Source: JAHEJN01 sp963787285
GTDB lineage: Bacteria; Actinomycetota; Acidimicrobiia; Acidimicrobiales; JAHEJN01
Direction of reading: 5' to 3'
Assembly (NCBI GenBank): GCA_963787285.1
Contig: CAWBCM010000011.1
Location: forward strand, 1-64,000
Length of the DNA: 64,000 bases
In this document: positions 7,904 through 16,988 of the stretch, piece after piece
Position numbering within the stretch: position 1 is the first letter of the stretch
How the letters are laid out: each line of letters begins with the position of its first letter
Translations under genes and position numbers: made by a program
Notes under the pieces: generated by a model
Databases searched by the model: none
Told to the model about the DNA's origin: nothing
The model's input: only the letters and a program-made list of their open reading frames with translations

Positions 7904-10001
7904 TCATCGGCCGACGCGCTTTCGCGCCGCGGCCGGTGTCTCCGCGTTGCGGCCCCGTTCGATCGCCTCCTTGCGGAGCAGCTTCACCGGCACGCCGATG
8001 GCGTCGCCGGGCGGGTTCACGTCGGCCGGGTAGATGGCGATCTTCTGTTTGTCGGCGATGCGGCCGCCGTCGAGGTCGAGCTCCCGGGCGTTGGTTCCCT
8101 TGTCGGGAACGATCGTGGCGCCGTCGCGCCACTCGAGATCCCACCACCACTTCTTCACCGGGTTGATCGAACCGTTGCCCACCTTGTCGTCGAGCCGGGC
8201 GATCCACTTGCGGGTGAAGGGCAACCTGATGGCCGACCACAGGAACACGCGTTCCGAGAGCACACCCTCGATGTTGTACGGACAGGTCTTCATGCACCGA
8301 CCACACGCAGCCCCCTTGAGGTTGCCGAGGCGGTACTTGGTGCACTTCTCCATGTCGGGCTTCCACATCTCGTACCCGTTGAACATGATCTTGTCGGCGA
8401 AGGAGATCGCGCCGCACGGGCATTCGCGTGCACACTTGGTGCACTTCGTACAGAAGTCCTGGAGGCCGAAGTCGACATGGCGGTCGGGGGTGATCGGCAT
8501 GTCGGTGGTGAGCACCACCGACTTGAACCGTGGCCCGACGAAGGGATTGAGCACCAGCTCACCGATGCGGCTCAGCTCGCCGAGGCCGGCGTGGAGCACG
8601 AGCGGGATGTGCAGGACGTCGGAGTCGACGTTGGTCTGACTGCGGGCACTGTGGCCGAGCGAGCGGATGTGTTCGGAGAGGATCCCGGCGATCTGGGCGC
8701 CGCGCATGTAGGCGCGCATCGACTGGGCGCCACTGACCCAGTCGTCGCCGCTCGCGCCCTCCATCGTCTCGTACCCCTGATCGAGCAGGATCACCACGGC
8801 ATTCTCGTGGTACGGCTCGATCACGGTGCCGTCGGCCCTGTGCGAGTACCACGCATACCTCGGCACCCGACACACGCCGACCATGTCGCCGCCGAGGTGA
8901 TACGCGAGCGCCTTGACGGCGTCGGCGTTCGCATCCGGGTCGGCGGTGGCCGGATCGATCGCGGCCGCGACCTCGCCGTCCTGGTGCGGGACCATCGAGC
9001 GGATCTGGCCCACGTAGGCCTGCGCCTGCGGTGTCTTGTACGCGAAGACCTTCACGTCTTCGAGGAACTTCGGGCCGAAGTCACCGTTGCGGGCCCGCGG
9101 GAAACCGCCGGCCCGGACGGGAACACGTGGGACCTCGTCGTCGATGACAAGGGTGGTCGGCTCGTCGACTCGTTTGATCCTCTCCATCGGGTACCGGCCC
9201 ATGTGGAGCGGGCGATGGTCGCCGTTGAGTCGACCGAATCCGGCACGCGTTCCGCCCCGACCCAGCATCCACCCGACGCTTCGGGTGCTTCGGAGCTGAT
9301 CGAGCAGCCCGCGGCGGGCGAGCGGGGCGTCGGGCGCGATCGGCGAGGTTCGTGCTGACGACCGACAGTGCGTAACCACCTTCGAGGAACGGGGCCCGCA
9401 ATCTTCCCCGTCGCACTTCGATGAGCCCGGCCTGGAGCGCGACCCGTTCGAGATCGAGCTCGGTGGCGTTCGGCGTGTGGGCAACGGCCTCGAAGCCCAG
9501 GTGGCGGAGGTAGGACGCGGTGATGACGGCGAGCTCGGTGGCTCGCAGGTCGGCGTTCACCTGGCGGGTCCCGTCGATCCAGTCGTCGCCGGGCTGATGC
9601 CCTCGCAGCTTCCGGGTATGGCCGATCAACGTCACGACGGCGTACGGGTGGTCGAGGCGTTCCCCGGTCCAAGCGTCGTCGAGCACGAGTCCGCACCCCA
9701 CCATGTCGGCGTCGAGGAAGTACAGGCCGGCCTTGAGGTTGGCCGCCCGTTCGGTCGGGTCGTCGGGCACCGGCGCCGCCGGAGCAACCTCACCGGTCCG
9801 CGCGGCATCGAAGAGGTCGAGGTAGAGGCCATAGGCGTGGCCCGCGCTGCGCGGTCCTTCGGGGAGGGTCTCGGTGGGCCGCGAGGGGAGAGCGTGACGG
9901 GATCCGGGTGGAGCCGTCGATGGATCACCGACGCGGGGGAGTCGTTCGAGGGGATACGGCCCCTGGTGGACCGGCCGCTTCTTGTGCGAGAACAGCTTCA
10001 C
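7904..10001 (-). CDS. Reductive-dehalogenase-like Fe-S protein with duplicated core domain (one frameshift)
   Basis: About 699 residues when a +1 frameshift near 9343-9348 is repaired. The first half (10001 to about 9345) opens PYPLERLPRV and contains LDADMVGCGLV and GDDWIDGTRQ. The second half repeats the plan with RYPMERIKRV, LGGDMVGVCRV and GDDWVSGAQS. Only the second half carries the two [4Fe-4S] motifs, FCTKCTKCARECP and CGRCMKTCPYN. Its VVLTTDMPITPDRHVDFGL lead-in is typical of corrinoid reductive dehalogenases. There is no Tat signal and no RdhB anchor, so it would be cytoplasmic. GTG 10001 follows a GGGAG at a 5-base distance; GTG 10007 is the alternative. Its substrate is unknown. 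It is divergent from the fasciclin gene. Confidence 0.75.
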
Positions 10002-10131
10002 AGTCACTCCCGGGCGAGACGTGGGTCGGACGGCCCAATGCTCCCACGTTGGTCCGCGCCATGAGCCGGATCGGACTTCGTGAGCGCAGAAGCAGCAAAC
10101 CGGCCGGATTTGTGAGTAGTCTCCTGTTTCG

Positions 10132-10899
10132 ATGTCATCCGTCGCCAAGAAAGACACCAAAATGCTCACACCATTCCGCAAGCTCACGATCGCTGTCGCG
10201 ATGGTCGCCGTCCTGGCGGGCTTCATGGCGGGCCCCGCGGCCGCCCAGGATCCTGACGCTCCGTCGATCGGCGAAGTTGCGGCCGCCGACGGCCAGTTCA
10301 GCACGCTGGTGACTGCCGCGCAGCTCGCCGGGCTGTCCGACACGATCGCCGATTGCGACGCGGGTCCGCTCACGGTCCTCGCGCCCACCGACGATGCGTT
10401 CGCCGCTGCACTGTCGGCGCTGAACCTCGAGGTCACCGACCTGGTAGCCGACCCCGACCTGCTCACGGCCCTCGTCTCGTACCACGTGCTCGACGGAGCG
10501 ATTCCCTCCGAGGTGGTTCTCACCCTCGACGGTGCCTCTGCTCCGACCTTGCAGGGTGAAGACATCACCGTCTCCGTCGACGGCGACGCCATTTCCATCG
10601 TGAGCGGGAACCCGGTTCCCGCCAACGTGACCGCCGCTGACATCCAGGCGTGCAACGGCATCATCCACGTCATCGACAACGTGCTGCTTCCCCCGACGGT
10701 GGCCGAGTCCCTGGGTCTCCCTGCTCCCGCCGCCGAGGAAGAGCCCGCTGCTGAGGAGCCCGCCGAGACCGAGGCTGCCCAGGAGGACCTGGCCGAGACC
10801 GGTTCGAACTCGCTGACCCTCGCGGTCATTGCGGTGACCCTCATGGCCGCCGGTGGGTTGGTCGTGGTGTCCAGCCGTCGCCTGCGCACCCTGGACTGA
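10132..10899 (+). CDS. Cell-surface fasciclin (FAS1) protein with LAETG sorting signal
   Basis: A 255-residue exported protein. A signal peptide covers about residues 15-38 (ending GPAAAQ). A single FAS1 domain follows, with the H1 motif LTVLAPTDDAFAAAL, the YH motif VSYHVLDG and a C-terminal NGIIHVIDNVLLP. An Ala-Glu-rich spacer leads to LAETG, a hydrophobic helix and SSRRLR, which is the sortase cell-wall sorting pattern (LAxTG form, class E-like). FAS1 domains act in adhesion. The start may be ATG 10132 or ATG 10162. No sortase gene is in the window. A strong terminator follows. Confidence 0.9.
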   Translation: MSSVAKKDTKMLTPFRKLTIAVAMVAVLAGFMAGPAAAQDPDAPSIGEVAAADGQFSTLVTAAQLAGLSDTIADCDAGPLTVLAPTDDAFAAALSALNLEVTDLVADPDLLTALVSYHVLDGAIPSEVVLTLDGASAPTLQGEDITVSVDGDAISIVSGNPVPANVTAADIQACNGIIHVIDNVLLPPTVAESLGLPAPAAEEEPAAEEPAETEAAQEDLAETGSNSLTLAVIAVTLMAAGGLVVVSSRRLRTLD

Positions 10900-10918
10900 T
10901 CTCGCCGAATTCACGATT

Positions 10919-10950
10919 GCGACCCGCACTGTGCAGACGGTGCGGGTCGC
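10919..10950. terminator. Strong bidirectional terminator
   Basis: GCGACCCGCAC (10919-10929) and GTGCGGGTCGC (10940-10950) form a perfect 11-bp stem with a 10-base loop, followed by TTTT at 10954-10957. It sits between the convergent fasciclin gene and the GrdB-like gene and can serve both. Confidence 0.85.
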
Positions 10951-11037
10951 TGCGTTTTCGGGTGGGCCGGGTTCACGCCTCGGACGTCGCGGGGATCTCA
11001 CCGGAGACGAGCTTGGGCAACAGCCAGGGCTTCCGGG

Positions 11038-11646
11038 TCAGGAGCTGCGCAATGGGCGGCGGTGTTGTCGGTTCGCGTATCGCCTGTGAGCGTTACCGCC
11101 GTCCTCGATCACGTTGGCGACCAGCCCCACAGACCGGTTGCAGAACGGTCAGACCGGCACGAGCAGTGCGAGGTCGACCTCGTCCTCGGCGAGGGCCGCC
11201 GCGAGCTGGGGTGCGGTGACGTCGGTGAGCTCGCCGGCGTCGAGGGTGTACCCCATGATCGAGAAGTGTCGGGGGCTCGATTCGCCGACGACGCCGTCGG
11301 CGGCCAGTTCGGCGAGTCGCCGCATCGGCAGGACGACGTCGAGATCGCTCTCGGCCGGTCGGGGATCGATGTGCAGGTGCGAGATGACCACGTCGCGCTC
11401 GGTGGCCGTCGCCGGGATCGTCCGCCAGCTCGGATCGCCCCGCCACGGGTCGTCGCGCTCGGCCTGCTGGTCGAAGGGGTCATCGTCTCGTACCGAAATC
11501 CCCGCACTGGAGACGAGCGCGACTCGGCACCGGTTCAGGGGCTTGGGGAGCGGTGTCCACGCAACGGGTACGGGCGGCTGTTCACGTTCGGCCCACGCGC
11601 GCATGACCCTGCGGCTGAGGAACGGCAGGTACCGGTAGGGATCCAT
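11038..11646 (-). CDS. GrdB/PrdB-family protein with in-frame UGA (candidate selenoprotein)
   Basis: Conventional reading gives 165 residues ending LALLVPV before a TGA at 11151-11149. Read-through continues PFCNRSVGLVANVIEDGG and stops at 11038, giving 202 residues with position 166 as UGA. The upstream part fits the glycine/betaine/sarcosine/D-proline reductase selenoprotein B family: RVALVSSAGISVR, GDPSWRTIP, VISHLHID, ELAADGVVG and SPRHFSIMGY. Read-through yields a U-x-x-C redox motif where the family has its Cys or Sec. A hairpin lies at SECIS distance. The last 18 residues look out of frame; another frame gives a plausible end at 10973, just before the terminator. It is coupled to the DUF2807 gene, with a GGGAG 7 bases before the ATG. 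Confidence 0.65.
11120..11138 (-). promoter_or_regulatory. SECIS-like hairpin downstream of the UGA
   Basis: On the minus strand ACCGG pairs with CTGGT (5 bp with one G-T) around the 9-base loop TCTGTGGGG. The loop begins 16 bases after the UGA and contains a GU dinucleotide. Distance and loop content fit the bacterial SECIS model, but the stem is short and folding was judged by eye. Confidence 0.4.
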
Positions 11647-11658
11647 CGCTTTCTCCCG

Positions 11659-12429
11659 CTACTTCGGGCCCAGCGCTTCGAGGGTGCCGACGCCCGTGAC
11701 CGACGAGCTCACCTCGGGCTGGCCGTAGTAGCGGATGCTGCCGACTCCGGTCACCGACACGAAGAGCTCGTCGGCGGCCCACACCGTGGTCAGGCCCACG
11801 CCCGACGACTCGACCGAGGCCGTGCCGGCCCGAAGGTCGCGGCCGTCGAAATCGCCGGCGCCGGCCAGCACGACATCGAGCAGGTCGGCCCGGCCTGCGA
11901 CGACGATGGTGCCGGCGCCCGGCAGTGATGCGCCGAGCGTCGAGACGTCGAGATCGGGCGCGACGATCGTCCCTGCTCCGGGGAGCTCCAACTCGAGCCG
12001 ACCCGTGGTGACGCAGTCGGCCAGGTCGATGGCACCGGCACCGGAGAGCACAACGGAGGAGATTTCGGGACAGCCGAGCCGGTAGGTGACGCCGTTGCTC
12101 GGATCGATGTCGATGCCCGTTTCGGTTGCGATGGTCAGGGTGTCACCGGAGACGTCGGTTCGGATGTGGGTGAGCAGGTTGTCGTCGGTCTCGACCTCGA
12201 TGACTCCCTCCGGGCCGACGCCGACGACGACGTTGCCCTCGCCGGCCAGGACGAGTCGCTCGAAGTCGGCGACCGACCGGTTCTCCGTGGCCACCGTCCC
12301 GGACCCGCGAACGCGATCACTCCCGGTGAAGACGTCGCTGCACGCAGCCGCGAGCAGACTCAGCGCCACCACGACTGCCGCGGCCAGGTGACGGGCTCGG
12401 ATCGGGTTCGTTGCGATCGTTCTCGCCAT
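11659..12429 (-). CDS. Lipoprotein with putative auto-transporter adhesin (DUF2807) domain
   Basis: A 256-residue exported protein. The signal ends in LSLLAAAC, a lipobox. The mature part is a DUF2807 (head GIN) beta-solenoid-like domain: VADFERLVLAGEGNVVV followed by repeated LPGAGTIVV and LSGAGAIDL rungs, ending TGVGTLEALGPK. The domain is common in secreted bacterial proteins, and its role is unclear. ATG 12429 has an excellent GAGGAGG site, and longer in-frame starts lack one. The GrdB-like gene starts 12 bases after its stop, so the two are probably one transcript. Confidence 0.88.
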   Translation of the reverse strand: MARTIATNPIRARHLAAAVVVALSLLAAACSDVFTGSDRVRGSGTVATENRSVADFERLVLAGEGNVVVGVGPEGVIEVETDDNLLTHIRTDVSGDTLTIATETGIDIDPSNGVTYRLGCPEISSVVLSGAGAIDLADCVTTGRLELELPGAGTIVAPDLDVSTLGASLPGAGTIVVAGRADLLDVVLAGAGDFDGRDLRAGTASVESSGVGLTTVWAADELFVSVTGVGSIRYYGQPEVSSSVTGVGTLEALGPK

Positions 12430-12556
12430 GGCGCGCCACCTCCTCGCGCATCGTTGCCGACGACGGTGGTTGCGCCCAGGGTCGAAGGGCCCTGCGCGGA
12501 GGTGATTCCAAGCCCGTGGGGTGTAAGGCGCACGGGCTCGGCTCGTCTCCTCAGAC

Positions 12557-14701
12557 ATGAAACGCACCCTTGTCTCCATCTTCGCTTCCCTCGGCTTGTT
12601 GGCCGGGGCCGTACCCGCCGGCGCCGGCGGTCTCGATCTGACCGCCGGCCCCGACGAGCCGGAGGTGTTCGAACCGGTCGACGACGGCATCGTGGCCTAC
12701 CTCGATGCCGGCCCGTCGACCATTCCCGTCCACGGCGAGGGCCATGCGGCCTTCGAACCGCTCGTCGAGGTCATCACCGACTTCGTCCGCCACCGCTGCA
12801 TCGGCGCGGCAACCTTCGGCGTCTCGTACCACGGCGAGGCCGTCGCCACCTTCGGGATCGGACGGACCAACGGCCGGACCACCGAGGCGATCATCGAGCC
12901 CGGCTGTGGTGACGACGGCACCGACCCGTACGACCCGCTGGCCGACGACGTCGACGAGCACACGCCGATGCGACTCGGAAGCGACAGCAAGCCGGTGACC
13001 GCTGCGGTGACCCGCTGGAGCGTCCAACAGGCGTGGGAGGACGCCACCGGCGCGGCGCTCGGCGACGAGGATCTGGAGGATCTCCTGTTGTTCGACGGCA
13101 CCGGACCGATCACCCTGTTCCCCGAGGAGCTTCGCCAGCTGTACAACGGTGAGGTGCCGATGCCCGATGAGCTTCGGCTGTGTGACGATCTCGGTGGAAC
13201 CGCCGATACGCGCTGGCAGGAGGCGACGCTCGCCCACATCCTCGGCCATGCGGCCGGGCTGCCCAAGAGCGCGCCGAGCCGGACCGGGTCGATCCTTCCG
13301 CGACTGCCGTACCTGCGTGGCCTCGACTCGATGCAGGGCTACGTCGACCAGCATCAAGCGGCCCGAGATGCCGCCCCGGTCGACTGGCTCACCTTCGAAC
13401 AGGCTCGTGACGAGCTCGACGACGCGGCACTCGAGTCGGCGCCCGGCGACATCGTGTTCCTGCCCGACCTGACCCTCGAGGAGATTCTCGCCGTCGTCGC
13501 CGGCCGGTGCCTCGACCATGTGAGCAACGGCGTCACCAAGTCGTTCGGTCAGACTCACTACTCGAACACCAGCCCGGCCTTCTGGGCGACCATCGTCGAG
13601 CACCTGCACGACTCCGGCCGATTCGCCGCCGATTGGGGTCGACCGGAGACGCATGAGGGTTCGGCGCTCGACGAGTTCCTCGCCGACTTCGTCGGGATCG
13701 AGACGACCGGCTCCAGCGGCATCTTCGACAACGTGACGCCGCCGGGTGGCGATCGGCACGGCCTCATCGTGCCCCGTGGCCGGTCGTGGAGCGACGACGA
13801 TCAGACCTACATGCCCCAGAAATGGAGCGACGAGCGGCTGCACTGCGAGATCACTGCCGACTACGGCTGCGACTTCGGCGGCTGGGCCGACGGACCTCGC
13901 GCCGACTGGAGCTACGACCTGGCCGAGGTCGACTTCGATCGCAGTACCAGCGGACTCGGTGGGCCCACTGGCGGGCTGGTGGCCGAGCCGGGTGCCTATC
14001 TCGAGCTCATGAGCAAGGTGTGGATCACCGGCTACGGTCTCGAACCCCGGATCGGCCAACCGCGCAACGGCGAGATCGACTATCAGGGCAGCCACACCGG
14101 CAGCGTGGGTGGTGGCCGGGCGTGGGCCGCGCACTTCGCCGGCGGCACCAAGGGCTACTTCACTCCGCCGGTCGATCCGGCCGGCGGCATCGTGGACGAC
14201 TACGCGAACCTCACCAACACAGGGAGCTTCGCTCCGCCTGCCGGCGTCGACGTGTTCTTCGCCGTGAACCAACGCAGCGACAAGAAGTGCACCGACAGCG
14301 AGATGGCGGGGCAGGGGACGGATCTCGAGGCCCTCACCCTCGGCGACACCACCTACGACTGCTCGGTCTATGGCCTGATGGACGACGTGTTGACCTACGG
14401 GTTGTCGCTGGTCGACTGGGACGCCGTGGCCGCATCGGTTGCCGACCCCGAGCTCGAGCTCGATCTCGAATCACGAGGCGACGGCCGCACTCGGGACCGC
14501 CGGGATCTCCAGACGTGGCCTTCCTCGGGCGGTCAGTTGGGCGCCGCCGCGACCGCCAGGCACATCGGCGTGCCGTCGACAGCCGGATTGAAGCCACACT
14601 CGCCCACGAGGAACTCCATGTCGAGCAGGTCTGCCAGGCCGGCGGCGGTCGCCGCCGCCTCCCACTCCGCCACCGAGGTGCACGACGTGAAGGTCGGATG
14701 A
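12557..14701 (+). CDS. Secreted class C beta-lactamase-like serine hydrolase
   Basis: Up to 714 residues with a signal peptide (MKRTLVSIFASLGLLAGAVPAGAG). The serine beta-lactamase/PBP motifs are in order: SDSK (S-x-x-K) near residue 143, YSN (in THYSNTSPAFW) near 335, and HTG (in GSHTGSVGGG) near 515. It is longer than most family members because of large insertions between motifs. The substrate may be a peptide or ester rather than a beta-lactam. The last 56 codons (14533-14701) overlap the opposite-strand lipoprotein gene and look non-native (Arg-rich, then Ser/Ala-rich), so the true C-terminus is probably near 14500 and hidden by an indel. Confidence 0.78.
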   Translation: MKRTLVSIFASLGLLAGAVPAGAGGLDLTAGPDEPEVFEPVDDGIVAYLDAGPSTIPVHGEGHAAFEPLVEVITDFVRHRCIGAATFGVSYHGEAVATFGIGRTNGRTTEAIIEPGCGDDGTDPYDPLADDVDEHTPMRLGSDSKPVTAAVTRWSVQQAWEDATGAALGDEDLEDLLLFDGTGPITLFPEELRQLYNGEVPMPDELRLCDDLGGTADTRWQEATLAHILGHAAGLPKSAPSRTGSILPRLPYLRGLDSMQGYVDQHQAARDAAPVDWLTFEQARDELDDAALESAPGDIVFLPDLTLEEILAVVAGRCLDHVSNGVTKSFGQTHYSNTSPAFWATIVEHLHDSGRFAADWGRPETHEGSALDEFLADFVGIETTGSSGIFDNVTPPGGDRHGLIVPRGRSWSDDDQTYMPQKWSDERLHCEITADYGCDFGGWADGPRADWSYDLAEVDFDRSTSGLGGPTGGLVAEPGAYLELMSKVWITGYGLEPRIGQPRNGEIDYQGSHTGSVGGGRAWAAHFAGGTKGYFTPPVDPAGGIVDDYANLTNTGSFAPPAGVDVFFAVNQRSDKKCTDSEMAGQGTDLEALTLGDTTYDCSVYGLMDDVLTYGLSLVDWDAVAASVADPELELDLESRGDGRTRDRRDLQTWPSSGGQLGAAATARHIGVPSTAGLKPHSPTRNSMSSRSARPAAVAAASHSATEVHDVKVG

Positions 14702-15306
14702 AGCTCTTGGTTGTGTTCGAACAGGTCGTCGCGCAACCCGGGGGTGCTCGCCGCGTCCGCCATGTCGGCGATGCATCCGGCGCTGATGGCGGGCTCGGTC
14801 TCGGTCCCACACCGGCCGCGCTCGGGGATCTCGCTGATCCGAACCGTCTGGTCCTCACCGGTGGTGGTGATGTCGACCTCGCAGAGCTGCAGGTCCGCGG
14901 TCTCCGCTGGCATCCATCGGCTGTAGCAGCAGAAGTCCGTGCCGACGACCAGACGCAACGTGTAGCTACCCGCCGGGAGGTGCGCGACTCCGGTGGCCCA
15001 TGGCCACGAACCGTCGTCCGGCGCCATGTCGCTGACGTTTCCGAGCACCTGCGCCGTCGAGAAGGGATCGGAATCGACCGTCGCCGCGAAGCCAGCGACA
15101 CCCGTTCCTCCCTCGGCCGTGTCGCTCAGGAGAACCGCTGCCAGCTGGCTGCCCTCGTAGTCCTCGAGGTTCGACACCGTCACGGTGATCGTGCCGAGCG
15201 CCGAACCCGCCGAGGGCCCCGAGCGCTCGATCTCCTCACCATCGCGGGAGCACCCACTCAGTGCGATGGCAAAGATCACCAGCAGTGCAGCAGCCACTCG
15301 GCGCAT
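14533..15306 (-). CDS. Cys-rich lipoprotein of unknown function
   Basis: A 257-residue lipoprotein. The signal peptide MRRVAAALLVIFAIALSGC ends in a lipobox. The mature region begins with a beta-rich segment (TITVTVSNLEDYEGSQLAAV) that resembles small immunoglobulin-like domains, and has at least eight cysteines, including CC in FCCYSR. The C-terminal 80 residues (ISAGCIADMADAAS to the end) look like a separate helical part. ATG 15306 is preceded by AGGAGG. No family name is offered. The 3' end overlaps the end of the convergent beta-lactamase-like gene. Confidence 0.75.
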   Translation of the reverse strand: MRRVAAALLVIFAIALSGCSRDGEEIERSGPSAGSALGTITVTVSNLEDYEGSQLAAVLLSDTAEGGTGVAGFAATVDSDPFSTAQVLGNVSDMAPDDGSWPWATGVAHLPAGSYTLRLVVGTDFCCYSRWMPAETADLQLCEVDITTTGEDQTVRISEIPERGRCGTETEPAISAGCIADMADAASTPGLRDDLFEHNQELHPTFTSCTSVAEWEAAATAAGLADLLDMEFLVGECGFNPAVDGTPMCLAVAAAPN

Positions 15307-15457
15307 TGGAACCGCCTCCTCTGCTGCCATCAGCGTCGCCCGTCACCTGACCGTGGGGAAGAGGCGTTGGACTCTGGTTCCACTGGCGACGGCGAGGAAC
15401 GCTGGCAGCATGTGACACCGACGGCAAGGCAGGAGGCCTGAAACCAGCCGGGTACGA

Positions 15458-15670
15458 GTGGTGGATCTTCCTGATCGCCACTTGGGTTCGTATCTGGTCT
15501 GTCTCGAGGACTGGTCGTCGGAGATGGACGAAGCCGGTGATCACAAAGCCCGTTGGTACGAGAAGGCCCGGGATCAGGGTCTGCGGGTCAAGCTGGCACT
15601 GGATGACGAGGATCAGCCGTTGGGGATGATCCAGTACGTCCCGATCGAACTGTCGCCGGCCCAGGGCCAC
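15458..15670 (+). pseudogene. N-terminal fragment of a GNAT-family acetyltransferase
   Basis: About 70 codons read CLEDWSSEMDEAGDHKARWY, then GLRVKLALDD and GMIQYVPIELS. This is the recognisable N-terminus of a GNAT family in which the motif continues into a CoA-binding loop. Here similarity stops at PIELSPAQG; the following codons are unrelated and no acetyl-CoA motif is found. The region up to the glycosyltransferase gene at 15844 holds no other gene I can support. It is most likely a remnant left by deletion or rearrangement. Confidence 0.6.
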
Positions 15671-15843
15671 CTCGGCAAAGAGCACCTCCGCGGACGCGTC
15701 GCGCTCCAAGAGCGACACCCAAAGCTCCCGAGTTGGCTCGTTGCCCTGCCCTACCGACTGCCGATTCCCCCAACCGCGTTCCTCGCCGAGCGAAGCCTTC
15801 AACGGTCATCATCGACAACCGCCGAAGACGGACAAGCTCTTGA

Positions 15844-16988
15844 TCAGCCCGATGGATCTTCAGTTGGCGAAGATGTCCTCACCGAGGCGAAGTGGTCGAG
15901 GAAGGCATCGAACTGACGCTGCTTGTCGAACTGCTCGTGCATGAGCCGCTGGCCGGCGACACCCATGCGCCGACACGCCGCCGGATCGGATCCGAGCTGT
16001 CCGATCGCGGCCGCAAGTTCGTCGACGTTGCCTGGCTCGACGAGTAGACCCGTGATCCCATCGTCCACGACCTCGGGTGTACCCGCCAGCCGACTCGACA
16101 CGACGGGCACACCCATGGCCAGTGCTTCGAGTAGGACGTTGGGCAGGCCCTCCTTGTGCGTGCTCGACAGCACGAGGACGTCGATGGCCTCGAAGACGTG
16201 AGCGGGCTCTCGGGTGAACGGGAAGAACGAGACATGCTGCTCGAGGCCCCATTCGGTGACCCTCTGTTTGAGCATGGCTTCGTCGGGTCCGTCGCCGACG
16301 AGCATGAGGTGAACGTCCGGAATGCGTTCTCGTACTCGTGCGACTGCTTCGAGGAGGATCAGCTGCCCCTTCCGGTGTTCGAAGGAGCCGACGTTGCCGA
16401 GCACGGGAACGCGCCGGCGGGAACGGGGTAGCGCTGCCGCGCCTGCTCGGCGCGGGAGTCGCTCGGGGTGAAGGTCGCCAGGTCGGTTCCTTGGTAGATG
16501 AGGCTGATTCGTTCGTCGGGTACGCCGTAGGTGTCGATCAGGTAGCGCCGGGTGAAGTCGGTGATGCAGATGACCTGGTAGTGGATGTCCTCGGGGGGCG
16601 CGTAGTACTCCCGCAGGTAGTCGGGCACGATCGTGCCGGTCTTGGGTTGGAGCACGGTGTCGAGGCCTGCATCGGCGATGCACCTCGCCGCGAACCGCGA
16701 GCAGTGGAACCCGTCGCGAGGAGGATGGACGGTGCAGATCGCGACATCTGTCGGTGCGAGGGCATCGGTCCAGATCGCTTGATGGCGAGCGTCCTGAGCG
16801 ACGACATCGTCGAAGCCGTAGGTGACCAGCCGTGCGTTGGTGGCCGACGCATCGCGTGCGTTGAAGCCGTCGGCGACGGTCAGCAATGTGACGTCATGGC
16901 CGGCCGCGAGGAACACGCGTATCGCTTCGGACACCCAGATCTGGGTGCCGCCGTGCAGGTACGTGTCTTCGATGAATCCGATGTGCAT
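15844..16988 (-). CDS. GT4-family glycosyltransferase (one frameshift)
   Basis: About 381 residues after joining two frames near 16412-16420. The N-terminal half starts MHIGFIEDTYLHGGTQIWV. The C-terminal half starts VPVLGNVGSFEHRKGQ and has the GT4 E-x7-E motif KEGLPNVLLEALAMGVPVV followed by GITGLLVEPGNVDELA. It would transfer a sugar from a nucleotide donor; donor and acceptor are unknown. The start ATG overlaps the stop of the upstream glycosyltransferase as TGATG. The frame break is in a GC-rich stretch, and I treat it as a probable sequence error. Confidence 0.8.

Noticed and set aside
12551..14272. 573-codon open frame antisense to the beta-lactamase-like gene
   Set aside because: A high-GC shadow; the sense strand carries ordered catalytic motifs and a signal peptide.
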